This document shows positions 15,872 through 24,286 of a DNA stretch of 48,426 nt, one piece after another. The first letter of the stretch is position 1. Each line of letters begins with the position of its first letter. The notes under the pieces were generated by a model. That model ran no database searches, was not told the origin of the DNA, and was given only the letters and a program-made list of their open reading frames with translations. The position numbers and the translations under genes are program-made. This stretch comes from an uncultured Oscillospiraceae bacterium (GTDB lineage: Bacteria > Bacillota > Clostridia > Oscillospirales > Oscillospiraceae): contig CALWYP010000087.1 of the NCBI GenBank assembly GCA_944385795.1, positions 1 to 48,426 on the forward strand. The letters are read 5' to 3'.

Positions 15872-16660
15872 ATGCGCATAACCGTATACGCCAGCGGCTC
15901 GTCGGGCAACTGCGCCCTCGCCGAGGCCGCCGGCGCCAGGATACTTGTGGACGCCGGGCTGTCCCTGCGCCGCCTCAAGGCCTTCCTCGCCATGGACGGC
16001 CTGCGCCCGGCGGATATCGACGCCGTGTTCATAACGCACGAGCACCGCGACCATATAAGCGGGCTCCCCATGCTTGAGAAGTACCACGGCCTGCCGGCCT
16101 ACGCCCTGGGCGGCGTGGCCCGCCGCCTCGAGTACATGCTGCCGGAGCTCGCGGGCTGCGTGCGCCCGATACGGCCGGGGGAGAGCGCCGTTGTGGCCGG
16201 GGCCCGGCTGACGCCCTTTGAGACCGAGCATGATACGCCCGCCTCCGCCGGCTGCCGCATAGATACCAGCGAGGGCGCGATGGGCTTCTGCACCGACCTC
16301 GGCGAGGTGACGGGGACTGTGGAGGAGGCGCTGCGCGGCGTGAAGGCCGCGCTCATAGAGGCGAACCACGACGAGGAAATGCTACGCTACGGACCCTATC
16401 CCGCGATACTCAAGCGCCGCATACTCTCGAAGCGCGGCCACCTCTCCAATGCGGACAGCGCCCGCCTCGCCGTTTTCCTCGCGGCGAACGGGGCGGACAC
16501 CATCATACTCGGCCATCTGAGCCGGGAGAACAACAGCCCCGACCTGGCCTACGGCACCGTGAAGGCCGCGCTGGACGCGGCCGGGGCCGCGGCCGGGCTG
16601 CTGGTGGCCCCGCCGCTGGGGCCGCTTAGCGCGGAACTCCTGGAAAAATGCCCGGCGTGA
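15872..16660 (+). CDS. walJ: MBL-fold metallo-hydrolase, WalJ/YycJ-like
   Basis: 262 residues, a cytoplasmic metallo-beta-lactamase-fold hydrolase. The metal motif is THEHRDH at 55-61 (HxHxDH), and the N-terminus RITVYASGSSGNCALAE is the WalJ/YycJ hallmark. In Bacillus WalJ is linked to coordinating cell division with DNA replication and is co-transcribed with walRK; its natural substrate is unsettled. It begins 2 bases after murA ends and overlaps rlmH by 13 bases. Confidence 0.92.
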   Translation: MRITVYASGSSGNCALAEAAGARILVDAGLSLRRLKAFLAMDGLRPADIDAVFITHEHRDHISGLPMLEKYHGLPAYALGGVARRLEYMLPELAGCVRPIRPGESAVVAGARLTPFETEHDTPASAGCRIDTSEGAMGFCTDLGEVTGTVEEALRGVKAALIEANHDEEMLRYGPYPAILKRRILSKRGHLSNADSARLAVFLAANGADTIILGHLSRENNSPDLAYGTVKAALDAAGAAAGLLVAPPLGPLSAELLEKCPA

Positions 16661-17130
16661 GTTTTGTTTTTGTCGGGAAGATGAAGGAGGCGCACTTTGC
16701 CGCCGCCTTCGCTGAGTACATGAAGCGCCTGGGCGGATACACGAAGTGCGAGCTGCGAGAGATACCGGAGCAGCGCCTGGGCGAGCGGCCCTCGGAGCGG
16801 GAAATCGCCGCGGCCCTCGCGCGAGAGGCCCGGGAGATAGAACGGGCGATACCCAGGGGCGCCTATGTGTGCGCGCTGTGCGTCGAGGGCGAGGAGTGCT
16901 CGAGCGAGCGGCTCGCCGAGCGCCTGGCCGCGCTGGACGCGCGCGGGGCGGGGCGCGTGTGCTTTATCGTCGGGGGCTCCTTCGGCCTGGACGCGGCGCT
17001 GAAGCGGAGGGCCGACCTGAGATTATCCATGTCCAGGATGACCTTCCCTCACCATCTCGCGCGGGTGATGCTCGCCGAGCAGGTGTACAGGGCCTTTACA
17101 ATCAATGCCGGAGCCCGCTATCACAAGTGA
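16648..17130 (+). CDS. rlmH: 23S rRNA pseudouridine-1915 N3-methyltransferase
   Basis: 160 residues, a SPOUT-class enzyme that methylates a pseudouridine at the ribosomal subunit interface. Family landmarks are VFVGKMKE near the start, CFIVGGSFGL (the S-adenosylmethionine-binding knot), LSMSRMTFPHHLARVMLAEQ, and the C-terminal YHK required for activity. It overlaps walJ by 13 bases. In many Firmicutes rlmH lies close to walJ, so the context agrees. Confidence 0.95.
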   Translation: MPGVSFVFVGKMKEAHFAAAFAEYMKRLGGYTKCELREIPEQRLGERPSEREIAAALAREAREIERAIPRGAYVCALCVEGEECSSERLAERLAALDARGAGRVCFIVGGSFGLDAALKRRADLRLSMSRMTFPHHLARVMLAEQVYRAFTINAGARYHK

Positions 17131-17153
17131 CGGGCCTAAAAGGGGGACGCGAT

Positions 17154-17471
17154 ATGGACGAACATAAACTTGAATGGGGCAGGGACCTGCCCGGCGAACT
17201 GGCCGAGAAATGGCCCAGGGATGAGAATGGGGACTTCGTGCCCGCCGCCTGGCTCACTAGATGCGCCCAGCTCGACCTGGGCGACGCCATATTGACCGGC
17301 GTGCTGGACAGCTGCGGCATACCGTATTACAAGCGCTTCCCGCATTACGGCGGCTTTGGGAACCTGATGCTGGGCATGAGCGCGGAGGGCGTGGATATCT
17401 TCGTCCCCGAGACCATGCTTGAAGAAGCAAAGAATATAATCGAAGGAGAGTCCGAAGATGAGGAGCTATAA
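17154..17471 (+). CDS. Small DUF2007-like protein
   Basis: 105 residues. The middle (DLGDAILTGVLDSCGIPYYKRF, split about residues 42-63) and the end (GVDIFVPETMLEEAKNIIEG) resemble DUF2007 proteins, small soluble domains proposed but not proven to act in signalling. AAGGGGGA lies 7 bases before the ATG. The last 14 bases overlap the phosphohexomutase start, so translation is coupled. The function is unknown. Confidence 0.75.
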   Translation: MDEHKLEWGRDLPGELAEKWPRDENGDFVPAAWLTRCAQLDLGDAILTGVLDSCGIPYYKRFPHYGGFGNLMLGMSAEGVDIFVPETMLEEAKNIIEGESEDEEL

Positions 17472-19194
17472 AGAAGAATACCAGTACTGGCTGGACAGCC
17501 CCGCGCTGGACGAGGAGGAGTGGAAAGAGCTCTCGGCCATCGCGGACGACGAAAAGGAAATCGAGAGCCGCTTTTACGCCCCGCTCGAATTCGGCACCGC
17601 CGGCCTGCGCGGCGTGATGGCCACCGGCCTCAACCGCATGAACGTCCACGTTATCCGCTGGGCGACGCAGGCCTTCGCCAGCGTCGTCAAGGCCGAGGGC
17701 GAGGAGGCCATGAAAAAGGGCGTCGTCGTCTGCTACGACTGCCGCCTGAACAGCGAGCGCTTCGCGCACGAGGCGGCCGGCGTCATGGCCGCCAACGGCA
17801 TACATGTGCGTATCTTCGACGAGCTGCGCCCCACCCCAGAGCTCAGCTTCGCCGTGCTGCACTACGGCGCGCAGGCCGGCATCAACATAACCGCCAGCCA
17901 CAACCCGCGCGAGTACAACGGGTACAAGGTCTACTGGTCCGACGGCGCCCAGCTCCCGCCGCAGCACGCCGCCGCCGTGGCGGACGAGATGGCGCGCATC
18001 GACCTCTTCAAGGACGTCAAGCGCATGGGCTTCGACGAGGCCGTCGAGGCCGGGATGGTTGAGGTTATCGGCGCCGAGACCGACGAGGCCTTCCTCGCCG
18101 AGGTCATGAAGATGTCCGTCAACTCCGACGTCGTGCGCGAGGTGGCCGGCAACTTCAGGATAGTCTACACCCCCTTCCACGGCGCCGGCCACAAGCTCGT
18201 GCCCGAGGCGCTGCGCCGCCTGGGGGTCAAGCACCTCTTCCCCGAGCCCAAGCAGATGGTGATAGACGGCAACTTCCCGACCGTCAAGAGCCCGAACCCG
18301 GAGAATCCCGAGGGCTTCTATCTCGCCGTCGACCTCGCCAAGCAGGTGGGCAGCGACCTCATCATAGGCACCGACCCGGACAGCGACCGCGTAGGCACCA
18401 TGGTCCGCGGCGCGGACGGCGAGTACCGCACGATAACCGGCAACCAGATGGGCGTGCTGCTGCTCGACTACATCATAAACGCCCGCAAGGAGACCGGCAC
18501 CATGCCGGCCAACCCCGCCTTCCTCAAGACCATCGTCACCACCAACATGGGCCGCGAGGTCGCCGAGCGCAACGGCGTGCATGTGGACGAGACCTTCACC
18601 GGCTTCAAGTTCATGGCCGAGAAGCTCGCCGAGTACAAGCGCGAGGGCTCCTACAACTACCTGCTCGCCTACGAGGAGAGCTACGGCTACATGGTAGGCG
18701 ACTATGTGCGCGACAAGGACGCCGTCACGGCCAGTATGCTCATCGCGGAGATGGCCGCGAGCTATTTCAAAAAGGGCATGACCCTGGCCGACGCCCTTGA
18801 GGCCCTTTATGAGAAGTACGGCTACTTCGGCGAGCTCACCATGAACCTCGTCATGCCCGGCCTCGACGGGCTGGAGAAAATGCGCGCCATAATGGCCAAG
18901 CTCCGCGCCGAGCCGCCCCGCGATATCGGCGGCGCCGCCGTACTGGGTATGCGCGACTACCAGAACGGTACCGTCTCCGTCGCCGAGCTCGGCGTCGTGG
19001 GCAAGACGCCCATCTCGGGCAGCAACGTGCTCTATTTCGAGCTGGACGACGGCACCGCCTTCATCGTCCGCCCGAGCGGCACGGAGCCGAAGATCAAGGT
19101 CTATATCCTCGCCCAGGGCGAGAGCCACGCCGACTGCGACGGCCGCATAGCCCGCTACAAGGCCTATGCCGAGACCATCCCCAACATGGCGTAA
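17458..19194 (+). CDS. Phospho-sugar mutase (phosphoglucomutase/phosphomannomutase)
   Basis: 578 residues, the length of the alpha-phosphoglucomutase group of Firmicutes (PgcA-like). It interconverts hexose 1- and 6-phosphates for cell wall polymers and glycogen. Family sites in order: phosphoserine Ser147 in TASHNP; metal-binding Asp306, Asp308 and Asp310 in DPDSDR; sugar-binding EESYGY; and the phosphate loop RPSGTEPKIK near the C-terminus. Glucose versus mannose preference cannot be read by eye. AAGGAG lies 10 bases before the ATG. Confidence 0.93.
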   Translation: MRSYKEEYQYWLDSPALDEEEWKELSAIADDEKEIESRFYAPLEFGTAGLRGVMATGLNRMNVHVIRWATQAFASVVKAEGEEAMKKGVVVCYDCRLNSERFAHEAAGVMAANGIHVRIFDELRPTPELSFAVLHYGAQAGINITASHNPREYNGYKVYWSDGAQLPPQHAAAVADEMARIDLFKDVKRMGFDEAVEAGMVEVIGAETDEAFLAEVMKMSVNSDVVREVAGNFRIVYTPFHGAGHKLVPEALRRLGVKHLFPEPKQMVIDGNFPTVKSPNPENPEGFYLAVDLAKQVGSDLIIGTDPDSDRVGTMVRGADGEYRTITGNQMGVLLLDYIINARKETGTMPANPAFLKTIVTTNMGREVAERNGVHVDETFTGFKFMAEKLAEYKREGSYNYLLAYEESYGYMVGDYVRDKDAVTASMLIAEMAASYFKKGMTLADALEALYEKYGYFGELTMNLVMPGLDGLEKMRAIMAKLRAEPPRDIGGAAVLGMRDYQNGTVSVAELGVVGKTPISGSNVLYFELDDGTAFIVRPSGTEPKIKVYILAQGESHADCDGRIARYKAYAETIPNMA

Positions 19195-19218
19195 ACACTT
19201 AACCCAGCCGATAACCGG

Positions 19219-19247
19219 GCCGGGGCGGCGCGAGCCGCCCCGGCTCT
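19219..19247 (+). terminator. Possible terminator after the phosphohexomutase
   Basis: An 11-bp perfect stem, GCCGGGGCGGC (19219-19229) and GCCGCCCCGGC (19234-19244), with a GCGA loop. Only TCT follows, so termination may be partial or need help. Confidence 0.5.
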
Positions 19248-19300
19248 AAGCCGCCCGCGCGCCCGCGGCGGCCAAACCCGCGTAAAGGATACACAGCCAT

Positions 19301-19864
19301 ATGAAAGAATACTTACAGCTTTTCTGGGCCCTCATGAAGGTGGGGGCCCTGACCTTTGGCGGCGGCTACGCCATGCTGCCAATACTCCAGCGCGACATAG
19401 TCGAGCACTACAAGTGGGCGAGCGAGGAGGAGGTCATGGACTACTACGCCATGGCCCAGTGCCTGCCCGGCATCATAATGGTCAACACCTCGACCTTTAT
19501 AGGCCAGCACCGGAAGGGCACGCTGGGCGGATTCATCGCCGGCTTCGCCTCCACCGTGCCCAGCCTCGTCATAATCACGGTTATCGCCATGTTCCTCACC
19601 CGTTTCGCCGAGTACCCGGTGGTGCAGAACGCCTTCGCCGGCATACGCGCCTGCGTGGTGGTGCTGATAATCAACGCCGTGGTCAAGCTCTGGAAGAGCG
19701 CGATAGTCGACTGGAAGACGCTCGTGATCGTTTTCGCGCCCATATTCCTGCTCAGCGCCTTTACCGGCGTGTCGCCAATACTGCTGGTCGTGGCCGCCGC
19801 CGCGGCGGGCGTTATAATCACCCTTGCGTCCGGCGGGCGCAGGAAGGGGGGCGAGGCGGGATGA
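19301..19864 (+). CDS. Chromate transporter family protein, first half-size subunit
   Basis: 187 residues of the CHR family, short (single-domain) form. It opens with LFWALMKVGALTFGGGYAMLP, holds the mid-protein QCLPGIIMVNTSTFIG, and ends with several hydrophobic helices. Short CHR proteins act as pairs from adjacent genes; this pair overlaps by 4 bases (ATGA). The true substrate in such bacteria is often unknown, and chromate is only the family name. Confidence 0.9.
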   Translation: MKEYLQLFWALMKVGALTFGGGYAMLPILQRDIVEHYKWASEEEVMDYYAMAQCLPGIIMVNTSTFIGQHRKGTLGGFIAGFASTVPSLVIITVIAMFLTRFAEYPVVQNAFAGIRACVVVLIINAVVKLWKSAIVDWKTLVIVFAPIFLLSAFTGVSPILLVVAAAAAGVIITLASGGRRKGGEAG

Positions 19865-20457
19865 CTTACGCCCTCACGCTTTTGCAGCTTTTCTGGGAGT
19901 TCCTCAAGATAGGCGTCTTCGCCGTCGGCGGGGGCATGGCCACGCTGCCCTTCCTCTACGACCTGGGCGAGAAGACGGCCTGGTACACTTCGGCCCAGGT
20001 GCTGGACATGCTGGCCGTCAGCGAGAGCACGCCGGGCCCCATAGGCATAAACATGGCGACCTATGTGGGCTATTCCGTCGGAGGCCTGCCCGGCGCCGTC
20101 CTGGCGACGCTCGGCACCATACTGCCCGGCATAATCCTCGTCATCGTCCTGGCCAAATTCCTCGAGAAGTTCCGCGGCAACCGCTATGTGAACGCCGCCT
20201 TCTACGGCCTGCGCCCGGCCTCCACCGCGCTGATAGCCGCCGCCGGGGTGGGCGTGCTCGGCGAGAGCCTTTTCAGCGTCAGCGCCTACGAGGCCAGCGG
20301 GAACCTGGCCGACTTTTTCTGCTGGGGCCCGATCGCCCTCGCCGCCGTGATATGGGTCATGACGAACCTCATAAAGCCCACAAAGAAGTGGCATCCGGTC
20401 ATATATATCGCCGCCAGCGCGGTTATAGGCATAGCCTTCAAGCTCGGCGGGGCATAA
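19861..20457 (+). CDS. Chromate transporter family protein, second half-size subunit
   Basis: 198 residues. It repeats the family pattern of its neighbour (LFWEFLKIGVFAVGGGMATLP, then SESTPGPIGINMATYVG) and has about six hydrophobic segments. The ATG at 19861 overlaps the previous stop (ATGA). An open frame extends far upstream, but only this start yields a family-like N-terminus. It presumably forms a heterodimer with its neighbour. A strong terminator follows. Confidence 0.9.
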   Translation: MTYALTLLQLFWEFLKIGVFAVGGGMATLPFLYDLGEKTAWYTSAQVLDMLAVSESTPGPIGINMATYVGYSVGGLPGAVLATLGTILPGIILVIVLAKFLEKFRGNRYVNAAFYGLRPASTALIAAAGVGVLGESLFSVSAYEASGNLADFFCWGPIALAAVIWVMTNLIKPTKKWHPVIYIAASAVIGIAFKLGGA

Positions 20458-20471
20458 CGCCCCGACATGTA

Positions 20472-20499
20472 AAAAACCGCCCCATACGGGGCGGTTTTT
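20472..20499. terminator. Bidirectional terminator between the chromate transporter and SLH genes
   Basis: AAAAACCGCCCC (20472-20483), loop ATAC, then GGGGCGGTTTTT (20488-20499). The A run and T run make it active in both directions. It sits between the plus-strand transporter pair and the convergent minus-strand SLH gene. Confidence 0.93.
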
Positions 20500-20526
20500 G
20501 GTATATGGCCGCGGGGCCGCGGCGGG

Positions 20527-21597
20527 TCAGGCGTCGAGCTCGACCATGCTTATCCACTCGGCGGCGCTGTAGTCGGCCATGGTGCCCTCGGGAACTAAGA
20601 GGGTGACGACGTAGGCAGTGGTCTCGCTGACGCGGAGGGTGTAGTACAAGTCCCTGCCGTCGCGGGTGAACTGGACGAAATAGTTGCCGAAATCGTCATA
20701 GGCGAAGACGGAGCCCTCGGGCACGTCGGCCTGGGGGCCGCTGCGCTGGGAGAATTCCTCCGCAGACTCGGGCAGGGGCACGCCGGCGGCCTCATAGGCG
20801 TCGGGGCCCATGACGGACACATGCAGCGTCGCGTCGCCGAAGTTGACGCCGCACTGGGTGGTGGGCACGGGCAGCTCGGCCTGCTCGTCGAAGTAGATCT
20901 CGCCGCCGGCCGGCAGGTAGACGGTGCCGACGCCCTCTATCTCATAGGCCACGAGCTCTTCCACGGCGGGTTCCTCTTCCTCGGGCTCCCCGGCGGGCTC
21001 AGCCTCGAGGCTCTCCTGAAGGGTGACCTCGCTGTCCTTGAGGGTGCAGGACAGGGCGGCGTAGGAGACGACGGCCACGTCGCCGCGGGTGAAGGACTCG
21101 GTCTCGGCGTTGTACTCGCCGCCGGTCAGGCCGATCTCATCGCTGAGCTCCCAGGCGGCGTCCCACTCAAAGTCCTCGCCGCTGACATAGCCCAGGGCGC
21201 GCAGGACGAAGGTGAGGTACTGGGCAGCGCTGACATTGGCGGAGCCGCCGAATTCGGTCTCGCTCACGCCGTCGGTCAGGGCGTTCTCAAAGGCGTAGCC
21301 GACATAGGGCGCGGCCCACTCGGGCACGTCGGTGAAGGGGGTCTCCCACTCGCCGGCGAGGGCCTCTTCCTCGGCGCCGAGCAGGCGCACGAGCATGGTG
21401 ACGGCCTCGTTGCGGTTGGGCGCGCGGTCAAGGTCGAAGACCGGGCTGCCGTCCTCGTTCTCGGCCGTGCCCTGGAACAGGCCCAGCTCGTAGAGCGCGT
21501 TGGCGGCGGTTTCGGCTTCCTCGCTGGCGGCCAGCGCGAAGGGGGCCAGGGAGAAGACCAGAAGCAGCGTGAGGATGACGGATACGAGACGTTTCAT
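20527..21597 (-). CDS. Exported SLH-domain protein of unknown function
   Basis: 356 residues. A signal peptide (MKRLVSVILTLLLVFSLAP, cut after ALA near residue 23) is followed by SLH-type repeats at about 29-76, 86-135 and 140-190. An acidic linker (EPEEEEPAVEE, about residues 210-220) leads to a C-terminal domain of about 135 residues that was not recognised. It is rich in Glu and Asp overall. Likely displayed on the cell wall by SLH binding. AAAGGAAG precedes the ATG, and it has its own strong promoter. Confidence 0.85.
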   Translation of the reverse strand: MKRLVSVILTLLLVFSLAPFALAASEEAETAANALYELGLFQGTAENEDGSPVFDLDRAPNRNEAVTMLVRLLGAEEEALAGEWETPFTDVPEWAAPYVGYAFENALTDGVSETEFGGSANVSAAQYLTFVLRALGYVSGEDFEWDAAWELSDEIGLTGGEYNAETESFTRGDVAVVSYAALSCTLKDSEVTLQESLEAEPAGEPEEEEPAVEELVAYEIEGVGTVYLPAGGEIYFDEQAELPVPTTQCGVNFGDATLHVSVMGPDAYEAAGVPLPESAEEFSQRSGPQADVPEGSVFAYDDFGNYFVQFTRDGRDLYYTLRVSETTAYVVTLLVPEGTMADYSAAEWISMVELDA

Positions 21598-21703
21598 GTT
21601 GTTTCTTCCTTTCTGTCCTTTGTTTATGTAATCGCTTTTGCGTTTTCGGCGGTCCAGAGGGAATTGCGCGCTTCACCTGTTTAGCAGATTGTATATTAAT
21701 TGA

Positions 21704-21732
21704 ATTATGCGACAAAACTTACCTGATGTCAA
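21704..21732 (-). promoter_or_regulatory. Sigma-A promoter of the SLH gene
   Basis: On the minus strand TTGACA (21727-21732), a 17-bp spacer and CATAAT (21704-21709). This is one of the best promoters in the window. The leader would be about 100 bases and AT-rich. Confidence 0.85.
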
Positions 21733-21769
21733 GCTAAAATTCGATAATATTGTAAAAATAATTCCTGCG

Positions 21770-22723
21770 TCAGCCCAGGCCGGCGAGTGGCCAGAGCATA
21801 TAGGCGTACAGCGCCCCGAACGCCGCGCTCAGGCAGCGGCCCAGGGCGTGCCTGCCCATGCCGACATCCCCGGCGGCCGCGGCCGTCTGCATGTGCACGG
21901 AGAGCCCGCCCCAGCCCACCAGCAGCGCGGCGAGGGCGAAGTTCCCTCGCGTGGGCGCGCAGCCGCGCAGGGCGCTTATCCCTCCGCCAAGCTCGAAGAA
22001 GCCGCGCAGCAGCGCCCGCGCCGGGCCGAATTCCAGGGGCGTGCGCAGCGAAAGCTCCCCCGCGAGCCGCGTCAGGACGCCAGCCGACTCCAGGGCGGAC
22101 GTGGCCGCCGAGAAGACGAGCACAAAGCCGCAGACGTTGAGCACGTTCCCGACAGAGGCCGTAACCGCCCTGGCGAAGGCCCCGGGCCGGGGCTCGGGCG
22201 GCGGGGGATTGGTTGACATAATATATTTACTCCCGCCCCTCAGCACAATCCCGGCGCTCAGCGCCGCGAGGACATGGGCGGCGTAGAGCGCCGCCCCCGC
22301 CCGCGCCGAGCCGAATACGCCGGCGCCGGCCGCGCCTATGAGGAAGGCGGGGCCGGAGTTGTTGCAGAAGCCGAGCAGGCGGGCGGCCTCCCCGCGCGAG
22401 ACGAGGGAACGCGCCCGCAGGGAGGCCACGCCGGCCGCGCCGAGGGGATAGCCGCCCAGCAGGCCCATGAGCAGCGGCGCGGCGGCCTCGCCGCGCGCGC
22501 CGAAGGCGCGCATGAGCGGCGCCAGGCGCCTGCCCAGGCGTTCCGGCACGGCGAGCTCGGAGAGGGCCGAGCCCAGCACGAAGAAGGGGAATAGCGAGGG
22601 GATTATCACCTCGGCGCAGACGCCGAGCCCCTGGCGTATGCCTCCGGCGGCCGCCTCCGGCCAGGCGAGCAGCGCCGCGAGCGCCGCCGCGGCGCAGGCC
22701 AGGGAGGAAATATACCTGTACAT
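21770..22723 (-). CDS. ylbJ: YlbJ-like sporulation integral membrane protein
   Basis: 317 residues with about eight hydrophobic helices and the gate-like (nucleoside recognition) fold. Family motifs include VIIPSLFPFFVLGSALSEL, GLLGGYPLGAAGVASL and LGFCNNSGPAFLIG. YlbJ is a sigma-E-controlled mother-cell protein needed for heat-resistant spores in Bacillus; what it transports is unknown. It is divergent from yqfC, another sporulation gene, which supports the call. The ATG at 22723 has GGGGGTG upstream. It is separated from rsmD-coaD, its neighbours in Bacillus. Confidence 0.85.
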   Translation of the reverse strand: MYRYISSLACAAAALAALLAWPEAAAGGIRQGLGVCAEVIIPSLFPFFVLGSALSELAVPERLGRRLAPLMRAFGARGEAAAPLLMGLLGGYPLGAAGVASLRARSLVSRGEAARLLGFCNNSGPAFLIGAAGAGVFGSARAGAALYAAHVLAALSAGIVLRGGSKYIMSTNPPPPEPRPGAFARAVTASVGNVLNVCGFVLVFSAATSALESAGVLTRLAGELSLRTPLEFGPARALLRGFFELGGGISALRGCAPTRGNFALAALLVGWGGLSVHMQTAAAAGDVGMGRHALGRCLSAAFGALYAYMLWPLAGLG

Positions 22724-22774
22724 TCGTTCACCCCCGCAGAGGATACGCCGCCGGGCCGCGGAAAATTACTCTTC

Positions 22775-22803
22775 GCATTTATACGCGCTCCCCGCCGTAT
22801 AAT
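22775..22803 (+). promoter_or_regulatory. Possible sigma-E-type promoter of yqfC-yqfD
   Basis: GCATTTA (22775-22781), a 14-bp spacer and CGTATAAT (22796-22803) match 5 of 7 and 6 of 8 bases of the sporulation sigma-E consensus KMATATT-N14-CATACAMT. The -35 region is poor for sigma-A. The gene pair is sigma-E controlled in Bacillus. The start would be near 22810, just before the GGAGG site. Confidence 0.55.
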
Positions 22804-22825
22804 CTACTCAGCCGGAGGTGAGCGC

Positions 22826-23086
22826 ATGAAAATAGCCAGGAGGGCTGCAGCCGACATAGCCGACAGGCTGGACCTGCCGGCCGGAGTGACCCGCGTCACA
22901 CTCTCGGGGCGGGGCAGGGCGCTGATAGAGGAGCACCGCGGCCTCGCCGCCTACACCAGCGAGCGCGTGGAGGTGAGGACGGCCCTGGGCGCCCTGAGCA
23001 TAGACGGCGAAGGCCTGCGCCTCGCGGCCATGGACCGCGACGCCCTGCTGGTGACGGGGCGCATACTCTCGGTGACGCTGTCATGA
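22826..23086 (+). CDS. yqfC: Sporulation protein YqfC
   Basis: An 86-residue YabP/YqfC-family protein, small and beta-rich, expected at the outer forespore membrane side in the mother cell. The pattern of LDLPAGVTRVTLSGRGRALIEEHRGL followed by a short repeated beta unit is typical (split about residues 13-40). It is preceded by CCGGAGGTG and overlaps yqfD by 4 bases (ATGA). The yqfC-yqfD-phoH order is conserved across spore formers and makes the call secure. Confidence 0.88.
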   Translation: MKIARRAAADIADRLDLPAGVTRVTLSGRGRALIEEHRGLAAYTSERVEVRTALGALSIDGEGLRLAAMDRDALLVTGRILSVTLS

Positions 23087-24252
23087 CCCGGCTGGACGAA
23101 TTCCTGTGGGGCGGCGTGCGCGTGAGGATCAGCGGCGCGGCGCCGGAAAAATTCCTTAACAGCCTCTCCGAGGCCGGGATTGAGTGCTATGACACCGAGC
23201 CGCTGGACGAATTCACCCTGCTTGCGGGCCTGCGGCGGCGGGACCTGGGCCGGGCGCGCAGCTGCGCCGCCAGGAGCCAGTGCGATATCCGAGTGGTGCG
23301 CGAGCGCGGGGCCCCGGCGCTCGGGCGGCGGCTCAGGCGGCGCATGGCCCTGCTCGCGGCAGGGGTCATATGCTTCGCCCTGCTGGCGGCGAGTTCGCTC
23401 TTCGTCTGGGACATAGAGGTTACGGGCTGCGAGAGCGTGAGCGAGGGCGAGGTGCTCCGCGCCCTGGCCGAGGCGGGCGCGCGCCCGGGCTCCTTCTGGC
23501 CGGGCTGGGACGCCGGGGCGATAGCCAACCACGTCCTGCTGGCCGTGCCGGAGCTGGCCTGGGCGGGGGTGAGCGTTTCCGGCTCCAGGGCCGAGGTGAA
23601 GGTGCGCGAGCGCACGGCGCCGCCGGAGCTGATGGACGTACCTGGCAGCGTCGCGGCGCGCGCCACGGGCATAATAGAGAGCATGGAGGTCTTCTCGGGC
23701 GCGCCGCTGGTCTCCGTGGGCGACGCCGTGGCCGAGGGCGAGACGCTTGTTTCCGGCTCGGTGACGGGCGCGTCCGGCAATACGCGCCAGGTGCACGCCT
23801 CGGCCCGCGTGATCGCGCGCAGCTTCACGGAGCTCACCGTCAGCGCGCCGCTGGAGGCCCGGGAGGCCGCGGACGCGCCGGCGCGCACGCGCTGGGCGGT
23901 GGCCGTCGGCGGAAGGCGCTTTAATTTTTTCCCGGGTAGTAGCCAAACGCCGCCCGGCTGTGGTAAAATCATTACGGAGTACCCGCTCGCCGTGGAGGGG
24001 GTCTTCACCCTGCCCGTGACGCTCCTGCGCGAGACGGTCGCCGCATACGGCCCCGGCGCGGCCGGGGAGGGCAGGGCCGCGACGGAGGAGCGCCTTGTGG
24101 ATTTCCTCGCCCGGACGCTTGAGCGGAGGCTGGGGGACAGGGGCGAGGTGCTAAGCGCGGAGTATACGGCGCGGGAGAGCGGCGGCAGGCTGTACGTCAC
24201 CGTGCGCGCCGAGTGCCGCGAGGACATAGCCGGGTTTGTCCCGGCGGAATAA
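23083..24252 (+). CDS. yqfD: Sporulation protein YqfD
   Basis: 389 residues. A cytoplasmic N-terminal region (about 1-85) precedes a transmembrane helix (MALLAAGVICFALLAASSLF, about 87-106). The extracytoplasmic domain begins WDIEVTGCESVSEGEVLRAL, a POTRA/FtsQ-like start typical of YqfD. The protein is associated with stage IV of sporulation and sigma-E control. It is coupled to yqfC by ATGA, and phoH follows after 34 bases. Confidence 0.9.
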   Translation: MTRLDEFLWGGVRVRISGAAPEKFLNSLSEAGIECYDTEPLDEFTLLAGLRRRDLGRARSCAARSQCDIRVVRERGAPALGRRLRRRMALLAAGVICFALLAASSLFVWDIEVTGCESVSEGEVLRALAEAGARPGSFWPGWDAGAIANHVLLAVPELAWAGVSVSGSRAEVKVRERTAPPELMDVPGSVAARATGIIESMEVFSGAPLVSVGDAVAEGETLVSGSVTGASGNTRQVHASARVIARSFTELTVSAPLEAREAADAPARTRWAVAVGGRRFNFFPGSSQTPPGCGKIITEYPLAVEGVFTLPVTLLRETVAAYGPGAAGEGRAATEERLVDFLARTLERRLGDRGEVLSAEYTARESGGRLYVTVRAECREDIAGFVPAE

Positions 24253-24286
24253 CTGTATACGCAATCAGGTGTAAGGAAGGATACGA

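Noticed and set aside
17257..19128. An open frame of about 620 codons on the minus strand opposite the phosphohexomutase
   Set aside because: Antisense to a complete, motif-bearing gene, with low-complexity Ala/Gly/His/Val-rich translation typical of a shadow frame.
19301..20457. A metal-resistance island
   Set aside because: Only the two short chromate-family genes are present, with no regulator or other resistance genes; the substrate may not be chromate.
22740..22768. A sigma-E-like promoter for ylbJ on the minus strand (TAATTTT-N14-CGTATCCT)
   Set aside because: The -35 is good (6 of 7), but the implied start near 22733 would cut into the ribosome binding site of the only plausible ATG, so it was not listed as a feature.
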